DNA of 64,000 nucleotides from Oceanispirochaeta crateris (GCF_008329965.1 NZ_CP036150.1:2046001-2110000); one strand, 5' to 3'; positions 35,260 through 43,267 are shown, numbered from the stretch's first letter. A program made the numbers and translations. The notes: generated by a model not told the origin, from the letters alone.

Positions 35260-35317
35260 ACATAACATTATTTATTACCTGTTCTACCAAATACCAATAT
35301 CCCTAATTATGTTGACT
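35260..35317 (-). other. attI-like site (or first attC)
   Basis: The core GTTATGT (minus, 35266-35260) opens the first cassette. On its intI side are GTAGAAC at 18 nt and AGTCAAC at about 45 nt, with AACATAATTA and TAAATAATGTT weakly paired across the site. Either this is the attI at which new cassettes enter, or a short attC ending a menA cassette. The first reading is favoured because menA is a typical chromosomal gene. Nothing else is seen in 35318-35505. Confidence 0.5.
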
Positions 35318-35505
35318 CAGGGAATTCCCGCAATGATAAGTGCTCAATGCTCAATTTCATTGAACTGGAAATTTGATGAAAGTAATACTCTTTTCTATTT
35401 TACCCCAAATTTCGATTATTCAAATCACTTTTTTTAATCATCCCATCTCTCAATTAAAAACATATATTCAAACAAAAAATAACAATGGGACCCAATAAAG
35501 CAGTT

Positions 35506-36438
35506 CTATACAAACAGTCCTGGAACCAGAGTGAAGATATAGCCCAGGCTGAAAAAAGTAAGATTTTGAACGGACAGAGCAAAAGTTTCCCCCTTGATCT
35601 GTCTGTCTTCAAAAAGTCGTATATTGTTCAAAACCAAGGGAAAACTGATCAAAGACAGCAGTGAGAACAGAGGGAGAATTTTAAGGATTACCGACAGGAC
35701 AATAAACAGATAGGCAGCAAAATAGGAATAGCGGAAAACAAGAAGTGAAACCTTAATACCCAGGTAATAGGGCAGGAGGAAACGATCGTTTAGAACATCC
35801 TGTTCAAGATCACAGAGATTATTGGCCAGCATAAGGTTGGAAATAAAAAATATAAAGGGAGAAGAGACCAGAAGAATGGATACAAGTTCCAACAAGTCCA
35901 TCTGCAACACCAGGACCCCTTCTTTTAATGAGAGAACAGCCATGGATGGAGCATGGATGTAAACGGAGATAAATATAATGACAAAGCCCATCATAAAACC
36001 CGAAAGAATCTCTCCCAGGGGCATGCGTGAGATGGGGATGGGTCCATAGGTATAGAAGATTCCTACAAAGAAGGAGAGGATTCCCAGCAGCAGAACAACC
36101 GGCCCCGTCTGTGCTGTAAGAAGTATCCCGGCTAGAATGGCAACTGTGATCATAAGAAATATAGACATCCTGACATGGCCGATTGGGATAGCTTCGATTC
36201 CAATGACATTATGAAGATCTCTGAAATCCCTATCCAGGGCTTTTTTGTAGTCCATATAATTATTGATAGCCGTCGTAGTCATATCAAAAAAAAGTAATGA
36301 TATAAACATGAGAGCCAATCGAGTGAAATTCAAAGTCTCATAGCGATAGAGGCTGTAAAGGGTCGCAAATACAAAGGGAAACAAACTGGCTATCTTAGTT
36401 TGAATCTCAACCAGTTTTAAAAAGGTCCTGAAGCTCAT
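35506..36438 (-). CDS. menA: MenA-like UbiA-family prenyltransferase
   Basis: A 310-residue integral membrane prenyltransferase, probably joining a polyprenyl chain to 1,4-dihydroxy-2-naphthoate for menaquinone. The first acidic motif is NNYMDYKKALDRD and the second is NLCDLEQDVLNDR, both matching the Asp-rich motifs that bind Mg-diphosphate. About eight membrane helices are visible. The start ATG follows GAGGAG. It is divergent from intI and sits between intI and the first cassette, which is unusual. No other menaquinone genes are in the window. Base composition is closer to the chromosome than to the cassettes. Confidence 0.82.
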   Translation of the reverse strand: MSFRTFLKLVEIQTKIASLFPFVFATLYSLYRYETLNFTRLALMFISLLFFDMTTTAINNYMDYKKALDRDFRDLHNVIGIEAIPIGHVRMSIFLMITVAILAGILLTAQTGPVVLLLGILSFFVGIFYTYGPIPISRMPLGEILSGFMMGFVIIFISVYIHAPSMAVLSLKEGVLVLQMDLLELVSILLVSSPFIFFISNLMLANNLCDLEQDVLNDRFLLPYYLGIKVSLLVFRYSYFAAYLFIVLSVILKILPLFSLLSLISFPLVLNNIRLFEDRQIKGETFALSVQNLTFFSLGYIFTLVPGLFV

Positions 36439-36535
36439 AAAGACTCCTCAAATAAAATGGACAGATCATTGAAGATTTTGATCATCCAAGTCAAACATAA
36501 AGTGTAGTTAAACTCTAGAAAAAGGCAAAAGAAGG

Positions 36536-36554
36536 ACAAGATTTCTCATCTTGT
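36536..36554. promoter_or_regulatory. Perfect inverted repeat between menA and intI
   Basis: ACAAGAT (36536-36542) and ATCTTGT (36548-36554) with a 5-nt spacer lie in the 179-bp divergent spacer. No T-run follows on either strand, so it is more likely an operator than a terminator. It could serve either gene. No LexA-type box is recognised. Confidence 0.45.
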
Positions 36555-36617
36555 GATGTTATTTTGAATCATCGGATCAAAAAGCCTCCTTTCCCTCTAT
36601 AGAGACAGACACAGATA

Positions 36618-37826
36618 ATGCGATTTGAAGAGTACTTACATACAAAAACAACAGTCAACTCCAAGGCCATCCCCTACTTTCTCCATTGGATCAGCCTTTA
36701 TCAGAAGTATCTTAAACAATCAGGAACAAGCCTGGTTGGTTTTCAGAAGTCCCTCATGTACCTTTATTTACCGTGGCAGATTGACCAGGCTATGGAAGCC
36801 ATAAAGCATTTTGAATACTATGAATCGTCCCAAACCACTGGCCCCAAAAATGTAGATCACGATCTTCATATGAATTGGGATGAATCAAAAAGACAGATGA
36901 GTGACGTTCTTCGTTTGCGCCAAAAGTCCCTGCAAACGGAAAAAGCGTATATGAGCTGGCTTTGCCGATTCTCTGATTTCGTTCAGAAAAAACCCGAGGA
37001 TTTAAGCAGTCAGGATCTAAAAAACTATATGTCCTATCTTGCCGTAGAGAAACATGTCTCCTCTTCAACACAAAACCAGGCCTTCAACGCCCTCCTGTTT
37101 TTCTACAGGAACATAGTGGAAACATCCGTAGATGGCTTAGAGAAGACTGTCAGATCAAAGATTCCTGCAAAGTTGCCTGTTGTCCTCTCCAAAGAGGAAA
37201 TTCAGAGAATTTTAAATCATCTTCCCAATGTGATGCATCTGATGGCCTGCCTCATCTATGGAGGAGGACTCCGTTTGAATGAGTGTCTCTCTCTTAGAGT
37301 GAAAGATCTGGATCTTGAAAAACCATCCATTCATGTTGTCCAGGGGAAGGGTAATAAAGACCGCTACACTCTACTACCGGCAAAACTAATTACAGACGTA
37401 AAAGAGCAAATAGTCAGATGCCAAAAAATTTACAGCGAGGACAGAAGGAATCAGAAACCTGGCGTATCCCTCTCCCCCTCCCTGATGAAAAAATATAAAA
37501 ATGCATCGACAGAGTGGAGCTGGTTCTGGTTGTTTCCTTCCAGGGATTTTTGTCTCAGCCCCTATACATCTTTACCGGTTCGGCACCATATGCATCCATC
37601 CACTCTCCAACGGAGTTTTAAGACGGCAACAAGACTGGCCCAAATAGATAAAAGAGCCACTGTCCATACCCTAAGACACAGTTTTGCAACCCATCTACTT
37701 GAGTCAGGGTACGACATCAGAACCATTCAAACACTGCTGGGCCATGCCTCGGTCGAGACAACCATGATCTACACCCATGTAGCAGTGAAGAACAGGATGG
37801 GAGTGATCAGTCCTTTTGATAGTTGA
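36618..37826 (+). CDS. intI: Integron integrase (IntI-type tyrosine recombinase)
   Basis: A 402-residue tyrosine recombinase that should insert and excise gene cassettes by attI x attC recombination. Catalytic residues are Arg219 (GGGLRLNE), Lys244 or Lys247 (GKGNKDR), His350 and Arg353 (HTLRHSF), His376 (LLGHASV) and Tyr385 (TTMIYTHV). Residues about 282-325 (PGVSLSPSLMKKY...WFWLFP...RHHM) form the extra patch found only in IntI integrases, which binds extrahelical bases of folded attC. The SAM-like core-binding domain is at 95-170. Residues 1-90 are an N-terminal extension absent from IntI1. No clear ribosome site precedes the ATG. It faces away from the array, the classical arrangement. 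Confidence 0.93.
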   Translation: MRFEEYLHTKTTVNSKAIPYFLHWISLYQKYLKQSGTSLVGFQKSLMYLYLPWQIDQAMEAIKHFEYYESSQTTGPKNVDHDLHMNWDESKRQMSDVLRLRQKSLQTEKAYMSWLCRFSDFVQKKPEDLSSQDLKNYMSYLAVEKHVSSSTQNQAFNALLFFYRNIVETSVDGLEKTVRSKIPAKLPVVLSKEEIQRILNHLPNVMHLMACLIYGGGLRLNECLSLRVKDLDLEKPSIHVVQGKGNKDRYTLLPAKLITDVKEQIVRCQKIYSEDRRNQKPGVSLSPSLMKKYKNASTEWSWFWLFPSRDFCLSPYTSLPVRHHMHPSTLQRSFKTATRLAQIDKRATVHTLRHSFATHLLESGYDIRTIQTLLGHASVETTMIYTHVAVKNRMGVISPFDS

Positions 37827-37856
37827 TTTTCCTGATATATATACTATTATATTCTT

Positions 37857-38645
37857 ATGAAAATTCCTTTTTTCCTGATACTGTCTCTCCTTTCGCTCAC
37901 ATTCTTCTTCTCTTGTACGACATCCTCTCCCCGGAACAGGGGGAGTCTCTCGGATGCCATGGATAAAAGCCGAGACGACCATGAGGGGTCAAGAGAGGTT
38001 CCGGATGAGGACGATTCTCCCTGGTGGGCAGAAGAGGAGCCGGATCAACCTTCTAGGCAGGAGCCTGATGAACCGGACTATAATGACATGGTGGCATCTC
38101 CTTCAGAGCCAGTGTCCTTGAATGTCCTGCTTAGAGGTGAGCGGGGTTGGACGGGTAGCCCCTATTTTACTTCTGATTTTAATGGTGAACTCCTCATTGG
38201 AGACAAAATAGATCACTGGGAAGTTTACCTCTTTGCCGGATTTGACCTTCTGGATGTAAAACCTTCCCACCCTGCGTTTGAGACGATTAAAGACAACGCC
38301 TTTACTCTTTCTGCAGGAGTAGAAGGCCGCTTTTATATGTTCCCCAAGCTCAAGGTGTTTTCCCCCTATCTTTTGGCCCGTATGGGTGGACTCTTCCTGT
38401 TCTGGCAGTTTCGCAATCCTCTGGAATCGGGCGGTGAGTCTATTGAATCCGATATTCTGGGAGGCCTAATCCTGGGTAGCGGTGTGGGTATCGATCTCTA
38501 TCATGGAGAAAATTTCAGAGTAGGTATGAATATTATTCCCGAAGCATCCCTATATGGTGAAGAAACTCAGCAGGGATTTACAAACGATTTTTTTTCCAGC
38601 CAGGGATTTGTCCGCATAGGAATGGAAGCGGGAGCCCGATTCTAA
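37857..38645 (+). CDS. Lipoprotein with predicted barrel-like C-terminal part
   Basis: A 262-residue lipoprotein. The signal sequence ends LTFFFSC (Cys20). Residues 21-85 are a strongly acidic, proline-containing linker (PDEDDSPWWAEEEPD). The rest has glycine- and aromatic-rich strands such as FAGFDLLDV, LLARMGGLFLFW and GSGVGIDLY, ending in GFVRIGMEAGARF, as in small outer-membrane barrels. So it may be an outer-membrane protein tethered by lipid. No family is recognised. It starts 30 bp after intI on the same strand. Confidence 0.65.
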   Translation: MKIPFFLILSLLSLTFFFSCTTSSPRNRGSLSDAMDKSRDDHEGSREVPDEDDSPWWAEEEPDQPSRQEPDEPDYNDMVASPSEPVSLNVLLRGERGWTGSPYFTSDFNGELLIGDKIDHWEVYLFAGFDLLDVKPSHPAFETIKDNAFTLSAGVEGRFYMFPKLKVFSPYLLARMGGLFLFWQFRNPLESGGESIESDILGGLILGSGVGIDLYHGENFRVGMNIIPEASLYGEETQQGFTNDFFSSQGFVRIGMEAGARF

Positions 38646-38687
38646 TCACAGTCCTGCAGTGAATGTATAAGGTAAGATGAATCATTC

Positions 38688-38732
38688 TTGACAACAATAC
38701 TATTATTAATACAATATACTATAGGGGGGTAT
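38688..38732 (+). promoter_or_regulatory. CsoR promoter and operator
   Basis: TTGACA (38688-38693), a 16-nt spacer and TACAAT (38710-38715) form a near-consensus promoter. Immediately after it, ATACTATAGGGGGGTAT (38716-38732) has inverted ATAC/GTAT ends around a G-run, as in CsoR operators. The operator covers the start of transcription, so binding should block it. The G-run also serves as the ribosome site of csoR. Confidence 0.7.
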
Positions 38733-38737
38733 CCTAT

Positions 38738-39034
38738 ATGTCAAAAGTCAAAGAGATCCGTAAGGCTCATCATCCATATGAAACCAAACAAGCTATGGTA
38801 AGCCGTATGAACAGGATCGAAGGACAGATAAGAGGAATTACACGGATGATCGATGAAGATGTGTACTGTGATGACATCCTCCACCAGTTCATGAGTGTGG
38901 AATCGGCCATTGCGGGTGTTAAAAAGACCCTGCTGGAGGCCCATATGAAGGGGTGCATTGTCCATCAGATTCAAGATGGCAGGATTGAAGCGGTAGATGA
39001 GCTTCTGGGCACCATCGGAAAAATGCTGAAATAA
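38738..39034 (+). CDS. csoR: CsoR-family copper-sensing repressor
   Basis: A 98-residue all-helical regulator of the CsoR/RcnR family. The Cu(I) ligands fit the Cys-His-Cys pattern: YCDDIL, then HMKGC (His and Cys). The N-terminal part MVSRMNRIEGQIRGI is the conserved DNA-binding helix. In the absence of copper it should bind the G-rich operator in front of itself; Cu(I) releases it. It lies 19 bp before copA and the pair forms a copper-response operon. Confidence 0.92.
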   Translation: MSKVKEIRKAHHPYETKQAMVSRMNRIEGQIRGITRMIDEDVYCDDILHQFMSVESAIAGVKKTLLEAHMKGCIVHQIQDGRIEAVDELLGTIGKMLK

Positions 39035-39053
39035 CAGCAAAAGGAATATCCAT

Positions 39054-41507
39054 ATGGAAATTGTTCAATTCAATATAAAGGGCATGACCTGCGCTTCCTG
39101 CGTGGCACATGTTGAAAAGGGAATCATGAAGACTGGGGGCATCGATAAGACATCGGTAAACCTGGCCACCGAAAAGGCGACTGTCAGCTTTGATCCATCT
39201 AAGACAGACGTCCAAAGCCTCATAGAGAGTGTTATAAAAAACATAGAAAATGCGGGCTATGGAGCCTCTATTCCCCAAAAGGAGGAGAGTGGCGCAGAGG
39301 AAGAGCAGAAGAAAAAAGAACTGAATCATTTAAAACTTCAGACTCTGATTGCCGCCTTATTGAGTGCTCCCTTGATGCTGGCCATGATAGCCATGCTTTT
39401 CAAGATCGAAGCCCTTCACTTTCTGCACAAACCCATCCTCCAGCTGATTTTAGCCTCACCGGTTCAGTTCTGGATCGGATTCCGTTTCTACAAAGGGGCC
39501 TGGAAGTCTCTGAAATCAGGAAGTCCCGGCATGGATGTTCTTGTGGCCTTAGGTACATCTTCTGCTTTTTTTTACAGTGTCTACAACGGTTTTTTTGCCC
39601 AGGGGGAGGCCGCTCCTGCACTCTACTTTGAGGCTTCGGCCATCATTATTACCCTGGTACTCTTAGGTAAATATCTGGAGGCGGGTGCCAAGGGCAAGAC
39701 TTCGGAAGCCATCAAAAAATTGATGGGCCTCCAGCCGAAAACGGCCCGTGTGGAAAGGAATTCCAGCATCATAGATGTTCCCATTGCCGATGTACAGACT
39801 GGAGATATTGTTGTGATCCGACCGGGGGAGAGATTTCCCGTTGATGGTCCGATCTTAGAAGGAACAACAGCCGCCGATGAGAGCATGATCACCGGAGAAA
39901 GCATGCCCGTCGAAAAAGGACCGGGTGATCAGGTTGTGAGCGGCACCATCAACAGTTATGGTTCAGTCCGCTACAGGGCCGAGCATGTGGGCAGTGATTC
40001 CGTATTGGCCAGAATCATATCCATTGTGGAAGAGGCCCAGGGGTCCAAGGCGCCCATTCAGAAACTGGCTGATAAGGTGGCATCCATCTTTGTTCCTGTT
40101 GTTCTTGGTATCGCCGCCCTCACCTTCCTCATATGGTGGCTGGTCTTCTCCTCCCTGAGCAGTGGGCTCATTGCCTCTGTGGCTGTTCTGGTGATTGCCT
40201 GCCCCTGTGCCCTGGGACTGGCCACACCTACGGCCATCATGGTCGGTACAGGTGTCGGAGCCGGTCGGGGCATACTCATCAAAAATGGAGAGATCCTGCA
40301 GGCGGCGGGCAAACTGACTGCTGTGGTTCTGGATAAGACTGGAACCATTACCAGAGGGAAGCCTGAAATGAAAGAGCTGATTCCTCTGGCGGAAGGATGG
40401 TCACACAAAGAGCTCCTGGCTCTGGCCGCCAGCCTGGAAGACAACTCGGAACACCCTCTGGCTCAGTCGGTTGTGGCAGCCGCCAGGAAGGAAGGTCTGA
40501 AACTCAAAAAGAGTGAGAACTTTAGCTCTTTTCCCGGTAAGGGCATCCGTGCCTCTTTGGATGGTAAAAACTACTTCATTGGAAAAGAGGAGTTTATCAT
40601 CGAAGAAGGATTATCTCTGGAGGGAATGGACCATAAAAAAGCGGCTCTGGAAGCCATGGGAAGCACAGTGGTAATCCTGGCAGACAATGAAAGACCTCTG
40701 GCCATGATTGCCCTGGCAGACAGGATTAAGGATCACTCTGCAGAGGGTGTCCGGATGCTGAAGGATCTGGGCCTTGAGCTGTATATGATCACTGGAGACA
40801 ACCCCCATACGGCCGCAGCCATTGCCAAAGAGGCGGGTGTGGATCATGTGTTGGCGGGGATACTCCCCGAAGGCAAGGCCTTGGAGGTGAAAAAGCTCCA
40901 GGAAGCAGGTCATATTGTGGCCATGGTGGGTGATGGAGTGAATGATGCACCGGCTCTTGCCACCTCCAATACAGGTATAGCCATGGGAGAAGGCTCGGAC
41001 ATTGCCATGGAGTCTTCCGACATCACTCTGATGAGGGGAGACCTGCGGGAGATCGCAGCCGCGGTAAAACTCTCCCGCAAGACCATGGGAAAAATAAAGC
41101 AGAACCTTTTCTGGGCATTTTTCTATAATGCCATAGGCATTCCTTTTGCAGCGTTGGGCCTGCTTAACCCCATCATTGCCGGAGCAGCCATGGCCTTCAG
41201 TTCGGTTTCTGTGGTAAGCAATTCACTGAGCCTGAAAAACTTCAAAATGGATACATCCGGGCATGTTGCTACGGTTAGAAACGATAAGATACACGAGGAG
41301 AATCTGATGAATGTAGTAGTAAAAGTGGATGGCATGAGCTGTAACCACTGTAAAATGTCTGTAGAAAAGGCAGCAGGATCGGTTGATACTGTGACCTCTG
41401 CCGTTGTGGATCTAGATAAGAAAGAAGTGGCCCTGACTCTTACAGATGAGGGTAAACTCGCAGAAGTGAAGGCAGCCATCACCGAAGCCGGTTTTACTCC
41501 ACTGTAA
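39054..41507 (+). CDS. copA: Copper-exporting P-type ATPase with C-terminal CopZ-like domain
   Basis: An 817-residue P1B-type ATPase exporting Cu(I). Residues 1-70 are an N-terminal metal-binding domain with GMTCASC (Cys13, Cys16). Membrane helices include the ion site CPC at 383-385. The phosphorylated Asp is D427 (DKTGT), with TGES in the actuator and GDGVNDAPAL in the hinge. After the last helices, residues 752-817 form a second metal-binding domain with GMSCNHC (Cys763, Cys766), rarely found at the C-terminus. It starts at an in-frame ATG with its own ribosome site, so a separate CopZ chaperone may also be made. Confidence 0.94.
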   Translation: MEIVQFNIKGMTCASCVAHVEKGIMKTGGIDKTSVNLATEKATVSFDPSKTDVQSLIESVIKNIENAGYGASIPQKEESGAEEEQKKKELNHLKLQTLIAALLSAPLMLAMIAMLFKIEALHFLHKPILQLILASPVQFWIGFRFYKGAWKSLKSGSPGMDVLVALGTSSAFFYSVYNGFFAQGEAAPALYFEASAIIITLVLLGKYLEAGAKGKTSEAIKKLMGLQPKTARVERNSSIIDVPIADVQTGDIVVIRPGERFPVDGPILEGTTAADESMITGESMPVEKGPGDQVVSGTINSYGSVRYRAEHVGSDSVLARIISIVEEAQGSKAPIQKLADKVASIFVPVVLGIAALTFLIWWLVFSSLSSGLIASVAVLVIACPCALGLATPTAIMVGTGVGAGRGILIKNGEILQAAGKLTAVVLDKTGTITRGKPEMKELIPLAEGWSHKELLALAASLEDNSEHPLAQSVVAAARKEGLKLKKSENFSSFPGKGIRASLDGKNYFIGKEEFIIEEGLSLEGMDHKKAALEAMGSTVVILADNERPLAMIALADRIKDHSAEGVRMLKDLGLELYMITGDNPHTAAAIAKEAGVDHVLAGILPEGKALEVKKLQEAGHIVAMVGDGVNDAPALATSNTGIAMGEGSDIAMESSDITLMRGDLREIAAAVKLSRKTMGKIKQNLFWAFFYNAIGIPFAALGLLNPIIAGAAMAFSSVSVVSNSLSLKNFKMDTSGHVATVRNDKIHEENLMNVVVKVDGMSCNHCKMSVEKAAGSVDTVTSAVVDLDKKEVALTLTDEGKLAEVKAAITEAGFTPL
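41295..41507 (+). promoter_or_regulatory. Internal ribosome site and start giving a free CopZ-like protein
   Basis: GAGGAG (41295-41300) lies 6 nt before ATG 41307, in frame with copA at codon 752. The product from there would be a complete 66-residue copper chaperone fold (MNVVVKVDGMSCNHC start). The spacing is ideal for initiation. E. coli makes a free metal-binding domain from copA by frameshifting, so a similar division of labour is plausible. Confidence 0.55.
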
Positions 41508-41530
41508 GTATTTTTCTTAATCTTTTCTTC

Positions 41531-41560
41531 AAGAGCAGCTCCCTGAGTTGCTCTTTTTTT
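41531..41560 (+). terminator. Terminator of the csoR-copA operon
   Basis: AAGAGCA (41531-41537) pairs with TGCTCTT (41549-41555), followed by a run of T. It ends the copper operon. Confidence 0.8.
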
Positions 41561-41696
41561 GACATTTCATTGGATTGTACTAATATTAGAGTAAGTACAT
41601 GTAATTGTATTTTCCTTAACTGTGTTGACCTTATCTGAAATTGACTTGTGTTTTATGTATTAAAAAAACTAGATCTTCAAAAAAGGAATATCAGAC

Positions 41697-42827
41697 ATGA
41701 ATTCTGAACTAGTGAAACAGAAAGGGACAAGTCCTGGATTTTTTTACTTTTTAAATACATCAGATGATTTCTACAAATGGAAAATGGAAGAAAATCCATT
41801 TCACTATAAGATTTTTCTCATTGCAGCTACGGTCATTCTGGCAATATTCGGCATCCTTGATGTGATTTATCTCCAGGAGCCCTGGCGCTCTGAAATCCTT
41901 AAGCTGACCTTCCTGGGGATTGGACCATTCATAATCCTAAGCACCCTTATTTATCTGTACAACAAGACCAGCTGGCTTTGCCCCCTCTCTATTTTTTTGA
42001 CCCTTCTTGCGGCCGCTTTGATCAGCGTGAGACTCGTTATGCTGGCAGAAAAAGCAGACATTGGACAGTTCTACCCCTCTCTGATTCTCATTGTGCTTTT
42101 CAGCTTCTTCTTAAGCGGGCTGCATTATATGCTGGCCATCGCCGTATCCCTCACGCTTTTGATTGCCTATTATACTGCAAAATTTGAATATTTTACCTCC
42201 CTTCACAGCCCTCCCTCTGAAGTCGTAATTCTTGCATTGAGCATACTCGTGTCTCTTATTGGCGGTATCAGTCTGGAAAGATCTCATAAAAAAAGGTATC
42301 AGCAGTCTGTTCTTCTAAGCTATTATGCAGATCGTGATAGTTTGACCGGACTCTTTAACCGCCGGTACTTTTTTAATTTTGCCGAGAAAGTGTGGAAACA
42401 GTGCCTTAGAGATAAACTGCCCATCACCATCATGATAGCCGATGTCGATTATTTTAAGAAATATAATGACTCTTACGGCCACATCCAGGGAGATCACTGC
42501 CTAAGAGCCCTGTCCAGAACATTTGAATTGGCCATGAAAAGACCCTTTGACCTGGTGGCCCGCTACGGGGGAGAAGAGTTTATCTTCCTCTGGTTCAATA
42601 CAGAATCAGATTATATAAAAAAAGTGATAGAAGTGATTAGAACTGATGTCATGGCTTTGAAGATAGACCACAATGATTCCAGCATTAATGAATATGTGAC
42701 CATCAGTGGCGGAATCTCAACTTGTATTCCCGATTCGGAAACCTCCATATACGACCTGGTTCAAACTGCAGATACCGCTTTGTATAAGGCAAAGACCCAA
42801 GGCAGAAACAGATGTGTATTCTCTTAA
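41697..42827 (+). CDS. Membrane-bound diguanylate cyclase
   Basis: A 376-residue GGDEF protein that makes cyclic di-GMP from two GTP. About six membrane helices occupy residues 40-200, without a recognised sensor domain. The GGDEF domain spans roughly 215-376, starting at DSLTGLFNRRYF. The active-site motif is GGEEF at 291-295. An RPFD motif five residues before it matches the RxxD inhibitory site, so product feedback is likely. A good ribosome site (AAGGA) precedes the ATG. It is a single-gene unit. Confidence 0.93.
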   Translation: MNSELVKQKGTSPGFFYFLNTSDDFYKWKMEENPFHYKIFLIAATVILAIFGILDVIYLQEPWRSEILKLTFLGIGPFIILSTLIYLYNKTSWLCPLSIFLTLLAAALISVRLVMLAEKADIGQFYPSLILIVLFSFFLSGLHYMLAIAVSLTLLIAYYTAKFEYFTSLHSPPSEVVILALSILVSLIGGISLERSHKKRYQQSVLLSYYADRDSLTGLFNRRYFFNFAEKVWKQCLRDKLPITIMIADVDYFKKYNDSYGHIQGDHCLRALSRTFELAMKRPFDLVARYGGEEFIFLWFNTESDYIKKVIEVIRTDVMALKIDHNDSSINEYVTISGGISTCIPDSETSIYDLVQTADTALYKAKTQGRNRCVFS

Positions 42828-42930
42828 ATCTATCCATTCTTCTGCTTTAATACTCTCTCTATCTCCCGTTCATATCCTATTCATATCTTATTTCTATTCT
42901 TTATTTATCAACTATGAAATGAGGTAGAAT

Positions 42931-43185
42931 ATGCATGGTTTTCACAATGGTGTCTATGATGGATTTATGGGGTTCAGACATGTTCAATATGGAGGGTATA
43001 TTATGTTAGGTATTGGTTTGGTTCTTATTTTGGGTATTGTCTACCTGGCCTTTAGAAAGGGCTCCCACCTTCCTTTGACGGCCGACAGAGAGTCTCCCAT
43101 GGAAACACTTCAGAAGCGTTTTATCAATGGTGAAATAAGCAAAGACGAGTTTATCGAGAAGAAAGAGACTCTGAATTTGAAATAG
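42931..43185 (+). CDS. Small SHOCT-domain membrane protein
   Basis: An 84-residue protein with one membrane helix (about 25-42, IMLGIGLVLILGIVYLAF) and a C-terminal SHOCT motif (ETLQKRFINGEISKDEFIEKKETL). The N-terminus is glycine/histidine-rich (MHGFHNGVYDGFMGF), which may bind metal. Ribosome site GAGGTAGAAT. Similar small proteins often accompany metal-stress genes; here it follows the copper operon and the cyclase. The function is unknown. Confidence 0.78.
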   Translation: MHGFHNGVYDGFMGFRHVQYGGYIMLGIGLVLILGIVYLAFRKGSHLPLTADRESPMETLQKRFINGEISKDEFIEKKETLNLK

Positions 43186-43201
43186 GCTTATAAATGCTCT
43201 A

Positions 43202-43239
43202 TAAAAAAGGCTCTTCCCAGGGGAGAGCCTTTTTTTTAG
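43202..43239. terminator. Bidirectional terminator
   Basis: AGGCTCT (43208-43214) and AGAGCCT (43224-43230) form a stem, with A-run before and T-run after. It can serve both the SHOCT gene (plus) and the convergent kinase gene (minus). Confidence 0.85.
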
Positions 43240-43267
43240 TTTGAGCGAAAGGATAGAGAACTTAAAT

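Larger units (their letters stand above)
24338..37826. mobile_element. Chromosomal integron: intI, menA-like gene, attI-like site and cassette array
   Basis: The integron consists of an IntI-type tyrosine recombinase (36618-37826, plus strand) and, to its left, a minus-strand array of at least eight cassettes. The cassettes are bounded by core sites of the GTTRRRY type: at 35266, 33477, 33092, 31431, 30148, 28205 (IS insertion point), 26343, 25780, 25614 and 24344 (reading leftwards). Outer R'' boxes of attC sites match the start of their own cassette by 8-9 complementary bases in six cases. All reliable cargo genes point away from intI. The array is AT-rich relative to flanking chromosomal genes. 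Integrons with cassettes are known from Treponema denticola and other spirochaetes, so the system fits the host. Confidence 0.85.

Noticed and set aside
24300-36600. CRISPR array as the reason for repeated motifs
   Set aside because: The related motifs are 0.2-2 kb apart, flank genes, differ in sequence and are inverted, unlike regular direct repeats with spacers.
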